Of a stretch of DNA of 64,000 bases, positions 19,726 to 28,703 are shown piece after piece (position 1 is the first letter of the stretch; each line of letters opens with the position of its first letter). A program made the position numbers and the translations under genes. The notes below the pieces were generated by a model that saw only the letters and a list, made by a program, of their open reading frames with translations, did no database searches and was not told the origin of the DNA. The DNA comes from Pseudomonas arsenicoxydans (GTDB taxonomy: Bacteria; Pseudomonadota; Gammaproteobacteria; Pseudomonadales; Pseudomonadaceae), in assembly GCF_006438915.1 (NCBI RefSeq), contig NZ_RCZE01000007.1:1-64000 (forward strand), written 5' to 3'.

Positions 19726-19831
19726 GGCGCTATTAAAATTATTGATGTATCGATTGAAAAAATCTTTTTTACCCGCCGGGCGATTATCGATATAAGGGGC
19801 GCCAAAGGCAGTCTTAGCCTGGAGTTGACCT

Positions 19832-20011
19832 ATGAGCACTGGCAAAGAGCAATTGGACGTAGAAGACGACTTCACACCCGTTGAGGCTGATGACGCTGAA
19901 CCGGTGGTAGAGGTGGCAAAGACCAACCTGAGCAAACGTCGCACCATCGACAATTTGCTGGAGGAGCGCCGACTGCAAAAGCAATTGGCCGATTACGATT
20001 TTGACCTGTAA
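19832..20011 (+). CDS. PA3496-like small protein
   Basis: This 59-residue reading frame starts at the ATG behind GGAG and ends at TAA 20009-20011. It is acidic at the N terminus (EQLDVEDDFTPVEADDAEP) and basic at the C terminus (SKRRTIDNLLEERRLQKQL). It occupies the place of the P. aeruginosa PA3496 gene immediately after nth, a family annotated as putative envelope-integrity proteins. A terminator follows directly, which supports a real gene. The molecular function is unknown. Confidence 0.82.
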   Translation: MSTGKEQLDVEDDFTPVEADDAEPVVEVAKTNLSKRRTIDNLLEERRLQKQLADYDFDL

Positions 20012-20016
20012 TACCT

Positions 20017-20043
20017 AAAAGCCTCCCGAAACGGAGGCTTTTT
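20017..20043 (+). terminator. Rho-independent terminator after the PA3496-like gene
   Basis: AAAAGCCTCC and GGAGGCTTTTT form a 10-bp stem with a CGAAAC loop. The A-run on the other side makes it usable from the right as well. Confidence 0.85.
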
Positions 20044-20093
20044 ACTAAGCGCCAATCGCTGATGAGCACGGCTTCATCAGACGTGGGTGGCAC

Positions 20094-20720
20094 TTATACC
20101 AAGCCATTGCGTTGAGCCAGTTCGATCAGGTCGACCAGGGAGCGAGCATTGAGCTTCAACAACAGGCGGGTTTTGTAGGTACTGACGGTTTTATTGCTGA
20201 GAAACATTCCATCGGCAATCTCCTTATTGGTTTTTCCTCTGGCCAACTGTTGTAAAACCATCATTTCGCGTCCGGACAAACGATCCACCATATCGGCTTC
20301 ACTGGCATTACCAAGACTTGAGCGCACGGTATGCAACGCTTGATTCGGAAAATAACTGTAGCCTGACAGCACGGCTTTTATTGCACTGAGCAACTCCGTC
20401 AGGTCCTGTTGTTTACACACATAGCCTGCCGCCCCCGACTGCATGCAACGCATGGAAAAATGCCCCGGTGCCTGTGAAGTCAATATCAGCACTTTAAGTG
20501 GCATCGCCGTCGATGTCAGCCGCGCAATAACCTCCAGACCATCCAGCTTGGGTATTCCAATATCCAGAATGACAATATCCGGCATAAGTTCGCGGGCAAG
20601 TTGTAATGCGTCCACGCCGTTATCTGTTTCTGCAATGACTTCGTAGCCATGGCGCTCCATTAGCATACGTACCGCAAGACGAATGACGGGGTGATCATCC
20701 ACGATCAGCACTTTATTCAT
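20094..20720 (-). CDS. NarL/LuxR-family response regulator (BvgA/RocA1-like)
   Basis: The 208-residue protein has an N-terminal receiver (MNKVLIVDDHPVIRLAVRML, acceptor Asp in VILDIGIPKLDG) and a C-terminal LuxR helix-turn-helix (LSGREMMVLQQLARGKTNKEIADGMFLSNKTVSTYKTRLL). The start MNKVLIVDD is chosen over an upstream Met because GGAC precedes it and the receiver begins here. It resembles BvgA/RocA1/EvgA-type regulators of adhesins, but no cognate kinase lies in the window, so targets cannot be inferred. Confidence 0.88.
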   Translation of the reverse strand: MNKVLIVDDHPVIRLAVRMLMERHGYEVIAETDNGVDALQLARELMPDIVILDIGIPKLDGLEVIARLTSTAMPLKVLILTSQAPGHFSMRCMQSGAAGYVCKQQDLTELLSAIKAVLSGYSYFPNQALHTVRSSLGNASEADMVDRLSGREMMVLQQLARGKTNKEIADGMFLSNKTVSTYKTRLLLKLNARSLVDLIELAQRNGLV

Positions 20721-21311
20721 GGGCAAGTCCAATTTCGCTGTTCGAATTTTTAGAGCCCGCACAATAGCCTAGTCGCTTCATCCATGGCATGCCGCCCCCC
20801 TCGGCCACCCACAGCCAGAGACATTTCTTACAAACTTAAAAGACTAGTCCTACAAATTTCTTAAAACAAATTGCATCCTGCGTGGTATCAAACTTCGCGA
20901 AGCCAGCCTCCCGGCAGTTTTTCTGTATCGAAATACGGCAATAAAAAAAATAGCAATCCATCACGCGCGCACCTCCGACACCACACCAGGATTCAGCTAC
21001 GCTTAAAAACAAGCAAGCCCCCTCACCGATAAAAAACCTTACACAAAAAAATGTCATTCTCAGAAACAACTAACCGCTTATTTTAAGACACACTTAAATC
21101 CAGACAACCCCACTATATTTCCCAGTAAAACGCCCCACACTCAACCCACACACAAACAATAACGCTATTCTATCAACCCCTTAAAAAATACAATTTTAAA
21201 CCGGAGACTTACCCATCTACATCACTAATATTTTTCACACGATACAACTAAACCCTAACAAACAACCCTTCAACCCTCGAGCAAAAGCCAATACCATAAT
21301 GAGCAAAAAAC
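20721..21311. other. AT-rich, G-depleted intergenic region
   Basis: This 591-nt gap has no convincing gene. From 21061 to 21300 I count 14 G against 77 C in 240 nt on the plus strand, with A and T making up the rest, quite unlike the surrounding GC-rich DNA. Such C-rich, G-poor, unstructured RNA resembles a rut (Rho-loading) region or a foreign-origin leader. A weak 77-codon minus-strand frame at 20836-21069 is not supported. Confidence 0.6.
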
Positions 21312-21917
21312 ATGATAAAACTCAAAAGCAAAATTACGAACCCCATGACTATCATTGCAATATTCGCAACACTGTCTGAAGCATCAGCGGCCGTTTCACT
21401 ACCCTTTCTCGGCGATGAGGAACGAACGCTTTACATCTGGTTTCTGATCAGTTTTCCGTTTTATTTGCTTCTACTATTCTTCGCGACCCTTAACTTCAAC
21501 TATCGGTCGCTTTACGCGCCTTCTGATTTTGAAAAGGGAGAGCACTTTTTAACCGTCATGAAAAGCGCCGGTCGCAAGAGCCATACTTCCTCCGCGCCTA
21601 ATCTTCCGGCCCGGCATTATGTCTGCCTGCCTGAAAGGCTGAAGGACCTGCACATCGTCGATGCACGCTCGACGGATCAGCCGTTAGAGTTCAGCTCGCT
21701 GCTGGCGAGCATTCAGCCAGCACAGAAAAAGCTCGCGCGAGTGATCGTATTTCTCACGTGCGGCGACTCGGAGACATCACTGAAAGAAAGCGTGCTCAAG
21801 CATTCGAAGCTGACAAAGAAGCGCAGCGGCTCCATCTTCTGCGTTGCTTATAATTCGAGCTCTCAAGCGCTGACAATCATTGGGCAAACGTTTTATCCGG
21901 CAGGGACCGGTAGGTAG
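21312..21917 (+). CDS. Orphan protein with two membrane segments
   Basis: The 201-residue product has hydrophobic segments at about residues 12-32 (MTIIAIFATLSEASAAVSLPF) and 41-61 (YIWFLISFPFYLLLLFFATL), then a soluble C-terminal domain of roughly 130 residues without a motif I recognise. The ribosome site is weak, and Met12 is an alternative start. It stands alone behind the G-depleted AT-rich region, and its early part is itself AT-rich, which suggests horizontal acquisition or an orphan gene. The two-helix hairpin plus cytosolic domain is compatible with a membrane sensor or effector, but no function is claimed. Confidence 0.6.
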   Translation: MIKLKSKITNPMTIIAIFATLSEASAAVSLPFLGDEERTLYIWFLISFPFYLLLLFFATLNFNYRSLYAPSDFEKGEHFLTVMKSAGRKSHTSSAPNLPARHYVCLPERLKDLHIVDARSTDQPLEFSSLLASIQPAQKKLARVIVFLTCGDSETSLKESVLKHSKLTKKRSGSIFCVAYNSSSQALTIIGQTFYPAGTGR

Positions 21918-22020
21918 CTCTTGAAGAGAAAAAGGAGAGAAAAACAGCAGGAAGGTGTAACGCACATCAAGAAAAAGCTGAATGCTCAATGAATGCCTGG
22001 CAGAACATCCCCCTTGCGAG

Positions 22021-22049
22021 GTGTGGCCTTGTCATCGACAAGGCCACAC
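22021..22049 (-). terminator. Strong hairpin downstream of argG
   Basis: A 13-bp perfect inverted repeat, GTGTGGCCTTGTC with GACAAGGCCACAC, lies 22 nt beyond the argG stop. It lacks a clear T-tract in the argG direction, so it may stabilise the 3' end rather than terminate by itself. Confidence 0.5.
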
Positions 22050-22071
22050 TTCTATTACCAGCTCAAAGGTC

Positions 22072-23289
22072 TCAGAACAGCTTGCGGCCTTTGTTCGCGG
22101 CAATGCGCATACGCAGGGCGTTGAGCTTGATGAAGCCCGCTGCGTCGGCCTGGTTGTAAGCGCCGCCGTCTTCTTCGAAGGTCGCGATGTTGGCATCGAA
22201 CAACGATTCGTTAGACTTGCGACCGGTCACGATCACGTTGCCTTTGTACAGCTTCAGGCGAACAACGCCGTTCACGTGGGCCTGGGACGCATCGATCATC
22301 TGTTGCAACATCAGACGCTCAGGGCTCCACCAGTAACCGGTGTAGATCAGGCTGGCGTACTTGGGCATCAACTCGTCTTTGAGGTGAGCCACTTCGCGGT
22401 CCAGGGTGATCGATTCGATCGCACGGTGAGCGCGCAGCATGATGGTGCCGCCAGGCGTTTCGTAGCAGCCACGGGACTTCATGCCCACGTAACGGTTCTC
22501 GACAATGTCGAGACGGCCGATACCGTGTTCACCACCGATACGGTTCAGGGTCGCCAACACGGTGGCAGGGGTCATTTCGACGTCGTCCAGTGCAACGATG
22601 TCGCCGTTACGGTAGGTCAGTTCGAGGTACTGTGCTTTGTCAGGAGCGTTCTCCGGGGAGACGGTCCATTTCCACATGTCTTCTTCGTGCTCGGTCCAGG
22701 TGTCTTCCAGCACGCCGCCTTCATAGGAGATGTGCAGCAGGTTGGCATCCATCGAGTACGGGGATTTTTTCTTGCCGTGACGTTCGATCGGGATGTTGTG
22801 CTTTTCAGCGTAATCCATCAGCTTTTCACGGGACAGCAGGTCCCATTCACGCCACGGAGCAATCACTTTTACACCTGGCTTCAAGGCGTACGCGCCCAGT
22901 TCGAAACGAACCTGGTCGTTGCCCTTGCCAGTGGCGCCGTGGGAAATGGCGTCAGCGCCGGTTTCGTTGGCGATTTCAATCAGGCGTTTGGCGATCAACG
23001 GACGAGCGATGGAAGTACCCAGCAGGTACTCGCCTTCGTAAACGGTGTTGGCGCGGAACATCGGGAAAACGAAATCACGCACGAATTCTTCGCGCAAGTC
23101 GTCGATGTAGATCTCTTTGACGCCCATGGCCTGTGCCTTGGCGCGCGCAGGTTCGACCTCTTCGCCCTGACCCAGGTCAGCGGTAAAGGTCACCACTTCA
23201 CAGTTATAAGTATCCTGCAGCCACTTGAGGATCACCGAAGTGTCCAGGCCGCCGGAATACGCCAGAACGACCTTGTTTACGTCCGCCAT
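22072..23289 (-). CDS. argG: Argininosuccinate synthase
   Basis: The 405-residue enzyme condenses citrulline and aspartate with ATP in arginine synthesis. The N-terminal PP-loop [11 protein letters not shown] and the substrate-binding segments [16 protein letters not shown] and [17 protein letters not shown] are intact. The upstream region carries three phased ArgR half-sites (separate entry). In P. aeruginosa argG is likewise followed by motY-pyrC-rnt on the far side. Confidence 0.98.
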   Translation of the reverse strand: MADVNKVVLAYSGGLDTSVILKWLQDTYNCEVVTFTADLGQGEEVEPARAKAQAMGVKEIYIDDLREEFVRDFVFPMFRANTVYEGEYLLGTSIARPLIAKRLIEIANETGADAISHGATGKGNDQVRFELGAYALKPGVKVIAPWREWDLLSREKLMDYAEKHNIPIERHGKKKSPYSMDANLLHISYEGGVLEDTWTEHEEDMWKWTVSPENAPDKAQYLELTYRNGDIVALDDVEMTPATVLATLNRIGGEHGIGRLDIVENRYVGMKSRGCYETPGGTIMLRAHRAIESITLDREVAHLKDELMPKYASLIYTGYWWSPERLMLQQMIDASQAHVNGVVRLKLYKGNVIVTGRKSNESLFDANIATFEEDGGAYNQADAAGFIKLNALRMRIAANKGRKLF

Positions 23290-23348
23290 GCCATCACTCC
23301 ACGGGGTTCTACGGAAAGCCGTGAAGTCTACCGGTCATACGAAATAAT

Positions 23349-23406
23349 TTACAGTGGCGCGACAGCTTATGACGACGAAGCGACAGATTCTTTCGATCGA
23401 GCGACG
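23349..23406 (-). promoter_or_regulatory. ArgR operator of argG: three phased half-sites
   Basis: On the minus strand the order is CGTCGC-N8-AA, 5 nt, TGTCGC-N8-CA, 5 nt, TGTCGC-N8-AA. This is the TGTCGC-N8-AA direct-repeat ARG box I recall for Pseudomonas ArgR, with an exact 21-bp period, 60-117 nt before the argG start. Arginine-dependent control of argG is inferred. Confidence 0.72.
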
Positions 23407-23418
23407 AACTCAACAGGG

Positions 23419-24330
23419 TCAGGAGGTGGTCGCGGCGCTTCCTGATGTCGTGCCTTGAGGCGCGACGTTCTGGGTCGGTGCTACGCGCTCCAGGCGCACC
23501 GCGACCCGACGATTCTTCGCGCGGTTGGCGGCGTTGGTGTTGGGCGCCACAGGGTAACGCTCGCCGTGGAAGCGCATGGTGATCTGCGATTCCTGAATGC
23601 CGTTGGCCTTGAAATAGTCCATCACTGCCAGGGCGCGCCGGCGCGACAATTCACGGTTGGCCAAGCGATTGCCACTGTTATCGGAGTGCCCGTCGAGTTC
23701 GATGTGATTGACTGACGGATCAGCCTTCATGAACTCCAGCATCACTTGCAACTGCGCCTTGGCGTGCCCATCGAGTTCGATGCCTTCAGCACCCGTGAAG
23801 GTGATCTCGGACTGTTTGACCTGTTCGAAATTCTTCGGCAACAGTTTCGCCACACAGCTTTGGTAATCGTTGAACGCCTTGCTGAACTTGACCGGCAACA
23901 GCCGCACTTCCGACACCCGGCCATCGCCGGAGGCATGCCGGATCACCGGACTGCGCCCATCGATCAAGCCACTGATCAGACGCCCGGCTTGAGCTTGCGA
24001 GCTATTGAACAGCACATTGCCGCTGCCCAGGCGTACCGAGCCCAGATTGATATCGCCACGCCCTGGCTGCCACGGCGCGGCGGCCGCCAGCAAGGTCGCC
24101 GAACCACCACCGATCATCGCGTTGTAGGCATTCAGACGAAATATCGCCTGCTCGCCGGCACGGCGTACGAATTCACCCGAGCCGAAATCAGTGATCGGCT
24201 GAGTCAGGCGGCATTCGAACTTGTCACCTTCGACCGTCCACTCGATGCTCTCCAGACGCGTCTGGAAAGTGAGCGCCATCGCAGGAAGGCTGGCAAACAC
24301 ACTGAGCAAGGCTAAATAACGCTGGCGCAC
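23419..24330 (-). CDS. motY: Sodium-type-like flagellar protein MotY (OmpA family)
   Basis: The 303-residue exported protein has a signal peptide (QRYLALLSVFASLPAMA), a MotY N domain that binds the stator region, and a C-terminal OmpA/peptidoglycan-binding domain (HIELDGHSDNSGNRLANRELSRRRA and ANRAKNRRVAVRLE). In pseudomonads MotY is needed for MotAB/MotCD-driven swimming. A GTG start at 24330 with GGAG 6 nt upstream is preferred to the GTG 12 nt earlier. The argG-motY-pyrC order equals P. aeruginosa PA3525-PA3527. Confidence 0.9.
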   Translation of the reverse strand: MRQRYLALLSVFASLPAMALTFQTRLESIEWTVEGDKFECRLTQPITDFGSGEFVRRAGEQAIFRLNAYNAMIGGGSATLLAAAAPWQPGRGDINLGSVRLGSGNVLFNSSQAQAGRLISGLIDGRSPVIRHASGDGRVSEVRLLPVKFSKAFNDYQSCVAKLLPKNFEQVKQSEITFTGAEGIELDGHAKAQLQVMLEFMKADPSVNHIELDGHSDNSGNRLANRELSRRRALAVMDYFKANGIQESQITMRFHGERYPVAPNTNAANRAKNRRVAVRLERVAPTQNVAPQGTTSGSAATTS

Positions 24331-24489
24331 GGGAGGCTCCACTGGCTTCTACAACAAAAAGACCGACACACGCATGTTTCCGGCATACCTGATTCATATC
24401 GGTAGGTTCCTGCAAAACTTGATAGCGAGTGCCTGCAAGAGTCTTTTCCGGTAGCATTCCCCTGAGTTTGACCCGCCTGGAATCCCCTC

Positions 24490-25536
24490 ATGTCCGACCG
24501 CCTGACCCTGCTGCGTCCCGACGACTGGCACATTCATCTTCGCGATGGTGCCGTGTTGACCAATACCGTTGCGGATGTTGCGCGCACCTTTGGTCGCGCC
24601 ATCATCATGCCCAACCTGGTACCTCCGGTGCGTAACGCCGCTGAAGCCGACGGCTATCGCCAGCGAATCCTCGCTGCACGCCCGGCCGGCAGTCGCTTCG
24701 AACCGTTGATGGTGCTTTATCTGACCGACCGCACCCAGCCCGAAGAAATTCGCGAGGCCAAGGCCAGCGGTTTCGTGTATGCCGCCAAGCTGTACCCGGC
24801 CGGCGCGACCACCAACTCGGATTCTGGCGTCACCAGCATCGACAAGATCTTCCCTGCGCTAGAGGCCATGGCCGACGTCGGGATGCCTTTGCTGATTCAC
24901 GGTGAAGTCACCCGTGGCGATGTGGACGTGTTCGACCGCGAAAAAATCTTTATCGATGAGCACATGCGCCGCGTGGTCGAGCGTTTCCCGACGCTCAAAG
25001 TGGTGTTCGAACACATCACCACCGCCGACGCCGTGCAATTCGTCAACGAGGCTTCGGCCAACGTCGGCGCCACCATCACCGCGCATCACCTGCTGTACAA
25101 CCGCAACCACATGCTGGTGGGCGGGATTCGGCCGCACTTCTATTGCCTGCCGATTCTCAAGCGCAATACACACCAGGAAGCCCTGCTCGACGCCGCCACC
25201 AGTGGCAGCGAAAAGTTTTTCCTGGGCACCGACTCGGCCCCCCACGCCCAGCACGCCAAAGAAGCCGCGTGTGGCTGCGCCGGTTGCTACACCGCGTATG
25301 CGGCCATCGAGATGTACGCCGAAGCGTTCGAACAGCGCAACGCGCTGGACAAGCTCGAAGCCTTCGCCAGCCTTAACGGCCCGCGTTTCTATGGCCTGCC
25401 AGCGAACACCGACCGCATTACCCTGGTCCGCGATGAGTGGACCGCCCCGACCAGCCTGCCATTTGGCGAGCTGACCGTTATCCCGCTGCGCGCCGGTGAA
25501 AAACTGCGCTGGCGCCTGCTGGAGGAACACGCGTGA
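24490..25536 (+). CDS. pyrC: Dihydroorotase (class II)
   Basis: The 348-residue zinc amidohydrolase converts carbamoyl-aspartate to dihydroorotate in pyrimidine synthesis. It shows the HxH metal site [10 protein letters not shown], the carboxylated Lys in YAAKLYPAG, His ligands in LLIHGE and FEHIT, and the late Asp in [10 protein letters not shown]. It is full length. It overlaps the rnt start by 4 bp. Confidence 0.98.
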   Translation: MSDRLTLLRPDDWHIHLRDGAVLTNTVADVARTFGRAIIMPNLVPPVRNAAEADGYRQRILAARPAGSRFEPLMVLYLTDRTQPEEIREAKASGFVYAAKLYPAGATTNSDSGVTSIDKIFPALEAMADVGMPLLIHGEVTRGDVDVFDREKIFIDEHMRRVVERFPTLKVVFEHITTADAVQFVNEASANVGATITAHHLLYNRNHMLVGGIRPHFYCLPILKRNTHQEALLDAATSGSEKFFLGTDSAPHAQHAKEAACGCAGCYTAYAAIEMYAEAFEQRNALDKLEAFASLNGPRFYGLPANTDRITLVRDEWTAPTSLPFGELTVIPLRAGEKLRWRLLEEHA

Positions 25537-26210
25537 GTGAAGACCATTTCGACGACGAACAGGACGGTCAAGGCGGTGGAGGCGGTCCTCGTCATCCAAT
25601 GGCTGCCAGATTCCGTGGCTACCTGCCGGTCGTCGTCGACGTAGAAACCGGTGGTTTCAACTCGGCCACCGACGCTCTGCTGGAAATTGCTGCAACCACC
25701 ATCGCCATGGACGAGAAAGGGTTTGTGTACCCCGATCACACCTACTTCTTCCGTGTGGAGCCTTTTGAAGGCGCAAACATCGAAGCGGCGGCGCTGGAAT
25801 TCACCGGGATCAAACTCGACCACCCGCTGCGCATGGCCGTGAGTGAAGAAGCAGCGCTGACCGATATTTTCCGCGGTATCCGCAAGGCCTTGAAAGCCAA
25901 CGGCTGCAAACGGGCAATTCTGGTTGGCCACAACAGCAGCTTCGATTTGGGCTTCCTCAACGCAGCGGTCGCACGCCTGGACATGAAACGTAACCCGTTT
26001 CATCCGTTCTCCAGCTTCGACACCGCGACCCTTGCCGGTCTGGCCTACGGTCAAACCGTGCTGGCCAAGGCTTGCCAGGCAGCGGATATCGACTTCGACG
26101 GTCGCGAGGCTCACTCGGCTCGCTATGACACCGAGAAGACGGCCGAGCTATTCTGCGGCATCGTCAATCGCTGGAAACAGATGGGTGGCTGGGAAGACTT
26201 CAACGACTGA
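25533..26210 (+). CDS. rnt: Ribonuclease T
   Basis: The 225-residue DEDDh exonuclease trims the 3' ends of tRNA and other stable RNAs. Exo motifs are [24 protein letters not shown], and [18 protein letters not shown] start overlaps the pyrC stop (GTGA), so the two are translationally coupled. A terminator follows. Confidence 0.97.
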   Translation: MSEDHFDDEQDGQGGGGGPRHPMAARFRGYLPVVVDVETGGFNSATDALLEIAATTIAMDEKGFVYPDHTYFFRVEPFEGANIEAAALEFTGIKLDHPLRMAVSEEAALTDIFRGIRKALKANGCKRAILVGHNSSFDLGFLNAAVARLDMKRNPFHPFSSFDTATLAGLAYGQTVLAKACQAADIDFDGREAHSARYDTEKTAELFCGIVNRWKQMGGWEDFND

Positions 26211-26232
26211 ACTCGTTGATTTATCCCGCGCA

Positions 26233-26266
26233 TAAAAAAACCGGCCTCTCAGAGGCCGGTTTTTAT
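26233..26266. terminator. Bidirectional terminator between rnt and the peroxiredoxin gene
   Basis: ACCGGCCT and AGGCCGGT pair around a short loop, with seven A upstream and TTTTT downstream, serving the two convergent genes. Confidence 0.9.
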
Positions 26267-26282
26267 TGCCTGACGCGTGGGC

Positions 26283-26885
26283 TTACAAGGCCGCAGCGTG
26301 CTCGGTCAGGTAAGCAGCAACGCCTTCTGGCGAAGCGTTCATGCCCTTGTCGCCTTTTTTCCAGTTGGCAGGGCAAACTTCGCCGTGCTCTTCGTGGAAT
26401 TGCAGAGCGTCGACCAGACGGATCAGCTCTTCCATGTTACGGCCCAGCGGCAGGTCGTTGATGATCTGCGAGCGGACAACGCCTTTGTCGTCGATCAGGA
26501 ACGCGCCACGGAAAGCCACGCCGTCAGCGGACTGAACGTCATAGGCCTTCATGATTTCCTGCTTGATGTCGGCAGCCATGGTGTAGCGAACCTGGCCGAT
26601 ACCGCCATTGTTCACCGGGGTGTTGCGCCAGGCGTTGTGGGTGAAGTGCGAGTCGATCGACACGGCAACCACTTCAACGTTGCGGGACTTGAAGTCAGCC
26701 ATGCGGTTGTCCAGAGCGATCAGCTCGGACGGGCAAACGAAGGTGAAGTCCAGTGGGTAGAAGAACACCAGGCCGTATTTGCCTTTGATGGCCGACGACA
26801 GGGTGAAGCTGTCTACGATTTCGCCATTGCCGAGAACGGCTGGAACGGTGAAGTCCGGGGCTTGTTTGCCTACGAGTACGCTCAT
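26283..26885 (-). CDS. Typical 2-Cys peroxiredoxin (AhpC/TSA family)
   Basis: The 200-residue thiol peroxidase has the peroxidatic Cys in DFTFVCPSE and resolving Cys in GEVCPANW, so it is a 2-Cys enzyme that reduces hydrogen and organic peroxides. It corresponds by position to P. aeruginosa PA3529, beside bfd and bfrB, which links peroxide removal to iron handling. It is convergent with rnt. Confidence 0.95.
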   Translation of the reverse strand: MSVLVGKQAPDFTVPAVLGNGEIVDSFTLSSAIKGKYGLVFFYPLDFTFVCPSELIALDNRMADFKSRNVEVVAVSIDSHFTHNAWRNTPVNNGGIGQVRYTMAADIKQEIMKAYDVQSADGVAFRGAFLIDDKGVVRSQIINDLPLGRNMEELIRLVDALQFHEEHGEVCPANWKKGDKGMNASPEGVAAYLTEHAAAL

Positions 26886-27199
26886 TGGATATCTCCTGGT
26901 CTATTAACGTGAAGAACTGGATTCGCATCAGCCTGCCACCCTCAGGCGACAGCCCTGTGACACGACCCCCCTTCGAAGGACCGACCATCATACACGGCGT
27001 TTTTAGGCTGTCCTCAACGGTTTTTTGCTGGACGGTCAAAATTGCCGTCTTGAGCGTTACTGGCAGATTGCCTGGATAAAAACCGTTCGTCGGTCACGCC
27101 TGTTTATAGCGCAAAGCTTTCAGAAACCACTTTGACAATCATTCTCGTTAACATTAAGATCCATCGCAATTGAGTCACAACCAGCGACGGTTTTTTCTT
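26886..27199. other. Divergent intergenic region, peroxiredoxin/bfd
   Basis: This 314-nt gap holds the ribosome site of the peroxiredoxin gene and the bfd promoter at 27132-27160. I find no other gene. Confidence 0.7.
27132..27160 (+). promoter_or_regulatory. bfd promoter with overlapping Fur-box-like sequence
   Basis: A consensus -35 TTGACA is followed after exactly 17 nt by TAAGAT as -10. The spacer reads ATCATTCTCGTTAACAT, resembling part of a Fur box (AATCATTATC-type). Iron repression of bfd is known in P. aeruginosa, so Fur control is plausible here. Confidence 0.65.
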
Positions 27200-27418
27200 A
27201 TGTATGTCTGCCTCTGCACTGGCGTCACCGACGGTCAAATCCGCGATGCAATCTATGAAGGTTGCTGCAGCTATAAGGAAGTCCGTCAAACCACCGGCGT
27301 AGCCAGCCAATGCGGCAAATGCGCCTGCCTTGCAAAGGAAGTGGTTCGCGAAACCCTGACTAAATTGCAATCCGCCCAGGCAGCCATTCCTTTCCCTGTA
27401 GAATTTACTGCCGCGTAA
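27200..27418 (+). CDS. bfd: Bacterioferritin-associated ferredoxin
   Basis: The 72-residue protein carries the four [2Fe-2S] cysteines of the Bfd fold: MYVCLC at the start and SQCGKC later. It docks on BfrB and passes electrons to release stored iron. The ATG before YVCLC is the start, since the 10 additional upstream codons precede the conserved N terminus. A terminator follows, and bfrB lies next. Confidence 0.96.
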   Translation: MYVCLCTGVTDGQIRDAIYEGCCSYKEVRQTTGVASQCGKCACLAKEVVRETLTKLQSAQAAIPFPVEFTAA

Positions 27419-27434
27419 TTACCCTGTTTCAAAG

Positions 27435-27460
27435 AACCGGACCAGATGTCCGGTTTTTTT
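27435..27460 (+). terminator. bfd Rho-independent terminator
   Basis: The stem AACCGGAC/GTCCGGTT with loop CAGAT is followed by a run of T. Confidence 0.88.
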
Positions 27461-27616
27461 ATGCCTGAAAATCAACTGCTTACGCTCTAGACGCGGAACA
27501 CAAACATTCTTATTCCGATTAATTTTCATATAAGTTTCAATAACTTAGGTTTGACACCCTTACTTACGCGGCTCAAACTCAGCCTCATTGACAGCTACTC
27601 AGGGCAGGACCCCATC

Positions 27617-28093
27617 ATGAAAGGCGACGTTACCGTCATCCAGCATCTCAACAAGATCCTTGCCAATGAGCTGGTCGCGATCAATCAATACTTTTTGCAT
27701 GCACGCATGTACGAAGATTGGGGCCTGAACAAGCTGGGCAAGCACGAGTACCACGAATCCATCGATGAGATGAAGCACGCGGACAAGCTGATCAAGCGCA
27801 TCCTGTTCCTTGAAGGCCTGCCGAACGTCCAGGACCTGGGCAAGCTGCACATCGGCGAGCACACCAAGGAAATGCTTGAGTGCGACCTGCGTATCGAACG
27901 CATCGGCCATGCCGACCTGAAAATCGCCATCGCTCATTGCGAAACGGTCGGCGACTTCGGTAGCCGTGAACTGCTCGAAGATATTCTCGAGTCCGAAGAA
28001 GAACATATCGACTGGCTGGAAACCCAACTGGGCCTGATCGATAAAGTCGGTCTTGAGAATTACCTGCAATCGCAGATGGGCGAAGACGAGTAA
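27617..28093 (+). CDS. bfrB: Bacterioferritin (heme-binding, ferroxidase-competent)
   Basis: The 158-residue subunit has all ferroxidase ligands in register (E18, E51, H54, E94, E127, H130) and the heme-bridging Met52, so it is a catalytic BfrB-type subunit rather than a degenerate one. It forms a 24-mer that stores ferric iron. The ATG at 27617 ([12 protein letters not shown]) fixes this numbering, so 22 upstream codons are excluded. It is preceded by bfd, its reductant. Confidence 0.97.
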   Translation: MKGDVTVIQHLNKILANELVAINQYFLHARMYEDWGLNKLGKHEYHESIDEMKHADKLIKRILFLEGLPNVQDLGKLHIGEHTKEMLECDLRIERIGHADLKIAIAHCETVGDFGSRELLEDILESEEEHIDWLETQLGLIDKVGLENYLQSQMGEDE

Positions 28094-28120
28094 GTTAGCG
28101 CCCGCTAAACTCGAGACACT

Positions 28121-28159
28121 AAAAAGCCCCGCTCTCTTTTTAAGAGGCGGGGCTTTTTT
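28121..28159. terminator. bfrB terminator
   Basis: AAAAAGCCCCGC pairs with GCGGGGCTTTTT around an inner CTCT/AGAG hairpin. The A- and T-runs make it bidirectional. Confidence 0.88.
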
Positions 28160-28165
28160 ATTGCC

Positions 28166-28255
28166 TGTAGGAGCATGGCTTGCCAGCGATAAACGATGAA
28201 GCGGTGTTCTTGCTGAACCGCGGCGCCTGCATCGCGAGCAAGCTCGGCTCCTACA
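28166..28255. repeat. REP-like inverted pair, type C
   Basis: TGTAGGAGC at the left is mirrored by GGCTCCTACA at the right with an imperfect REP interior (GAGCAAGCTCGG). It is a different sequence class from types A and B in this window. Confidence 0.75.
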
Positions 28256-28264
28256 AAGATCGAA

Positions 28265-28606
28265 TCAAGCTTCGGTCTTGTTGGCAGCAGCCGCTTCAAC
28301 AGCGGTTTTGATCGTGGTCTGCAACGAACCGTCAGCAGCCATTTCAGTCATGATGTCGCTACCGCCGACCAGCTCACCACCGACCCACAGTTGCGGGAAG
28401 GTTGGCCAGTTGGCGTATTTTGGCAGGTTGGCGCGGATTTCCGGGTTCTGCAGGATGTCCACGTACGCAAACTTTTCACCACATGCCATCACGGCCTGCG
28501 CGGCTTTCGCGGAGAAGCCACACTGCGGGGCATTCGGCGAACCTTTCATGTAAAGCAGAATGGTGTTGTTAGCAATCTGCTCTTTAATCGTTTCGATGAT
28601 ATCCAT
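28265..28606 (-). CDS. grxD: Monothiol glutaredoxin Grx4
   Basis: The 113-residue protein has the monothiol active site CGFS (APQCGFSAKA) and the glutathione-binding WPTFPQLWVGGELVGG segment. It carries [2Fe-2S] clusters and acts in Fe-S trafficking with BolA-type partners. Its place after bfd-bfrB matches P. aeruginosa. It is convergent with bfrB. Confidence 0.97.
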   Translation of the reverse strand: MDIIETIKEQIANNTILLYMKGSPNAPQCGFSAKAAQAVMACGEKFAYVDILQNPEIRANLPKYANWPTFPQLWVGGELVGGSDIMTEMAADGSLQTTIKTAVEAAAANKTEA

Positions 28607-28703
28607 GGAGCACCTCGGCTGAACTTTCCGACTCAGAGGTCGGCACGGTGGCGCATTGTAACGGAAACCCGAGCGCCATGCTCGGTCTCCCCGACAGACA
28701 CGA

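Noticed and set aside
20836..21069. A 77-codon minus-strand frame in the AT-rich gap
   Set aside because: There is no ribosome site, and the Cys/Phe-rich translation looks like chance in G-depleted DNA.
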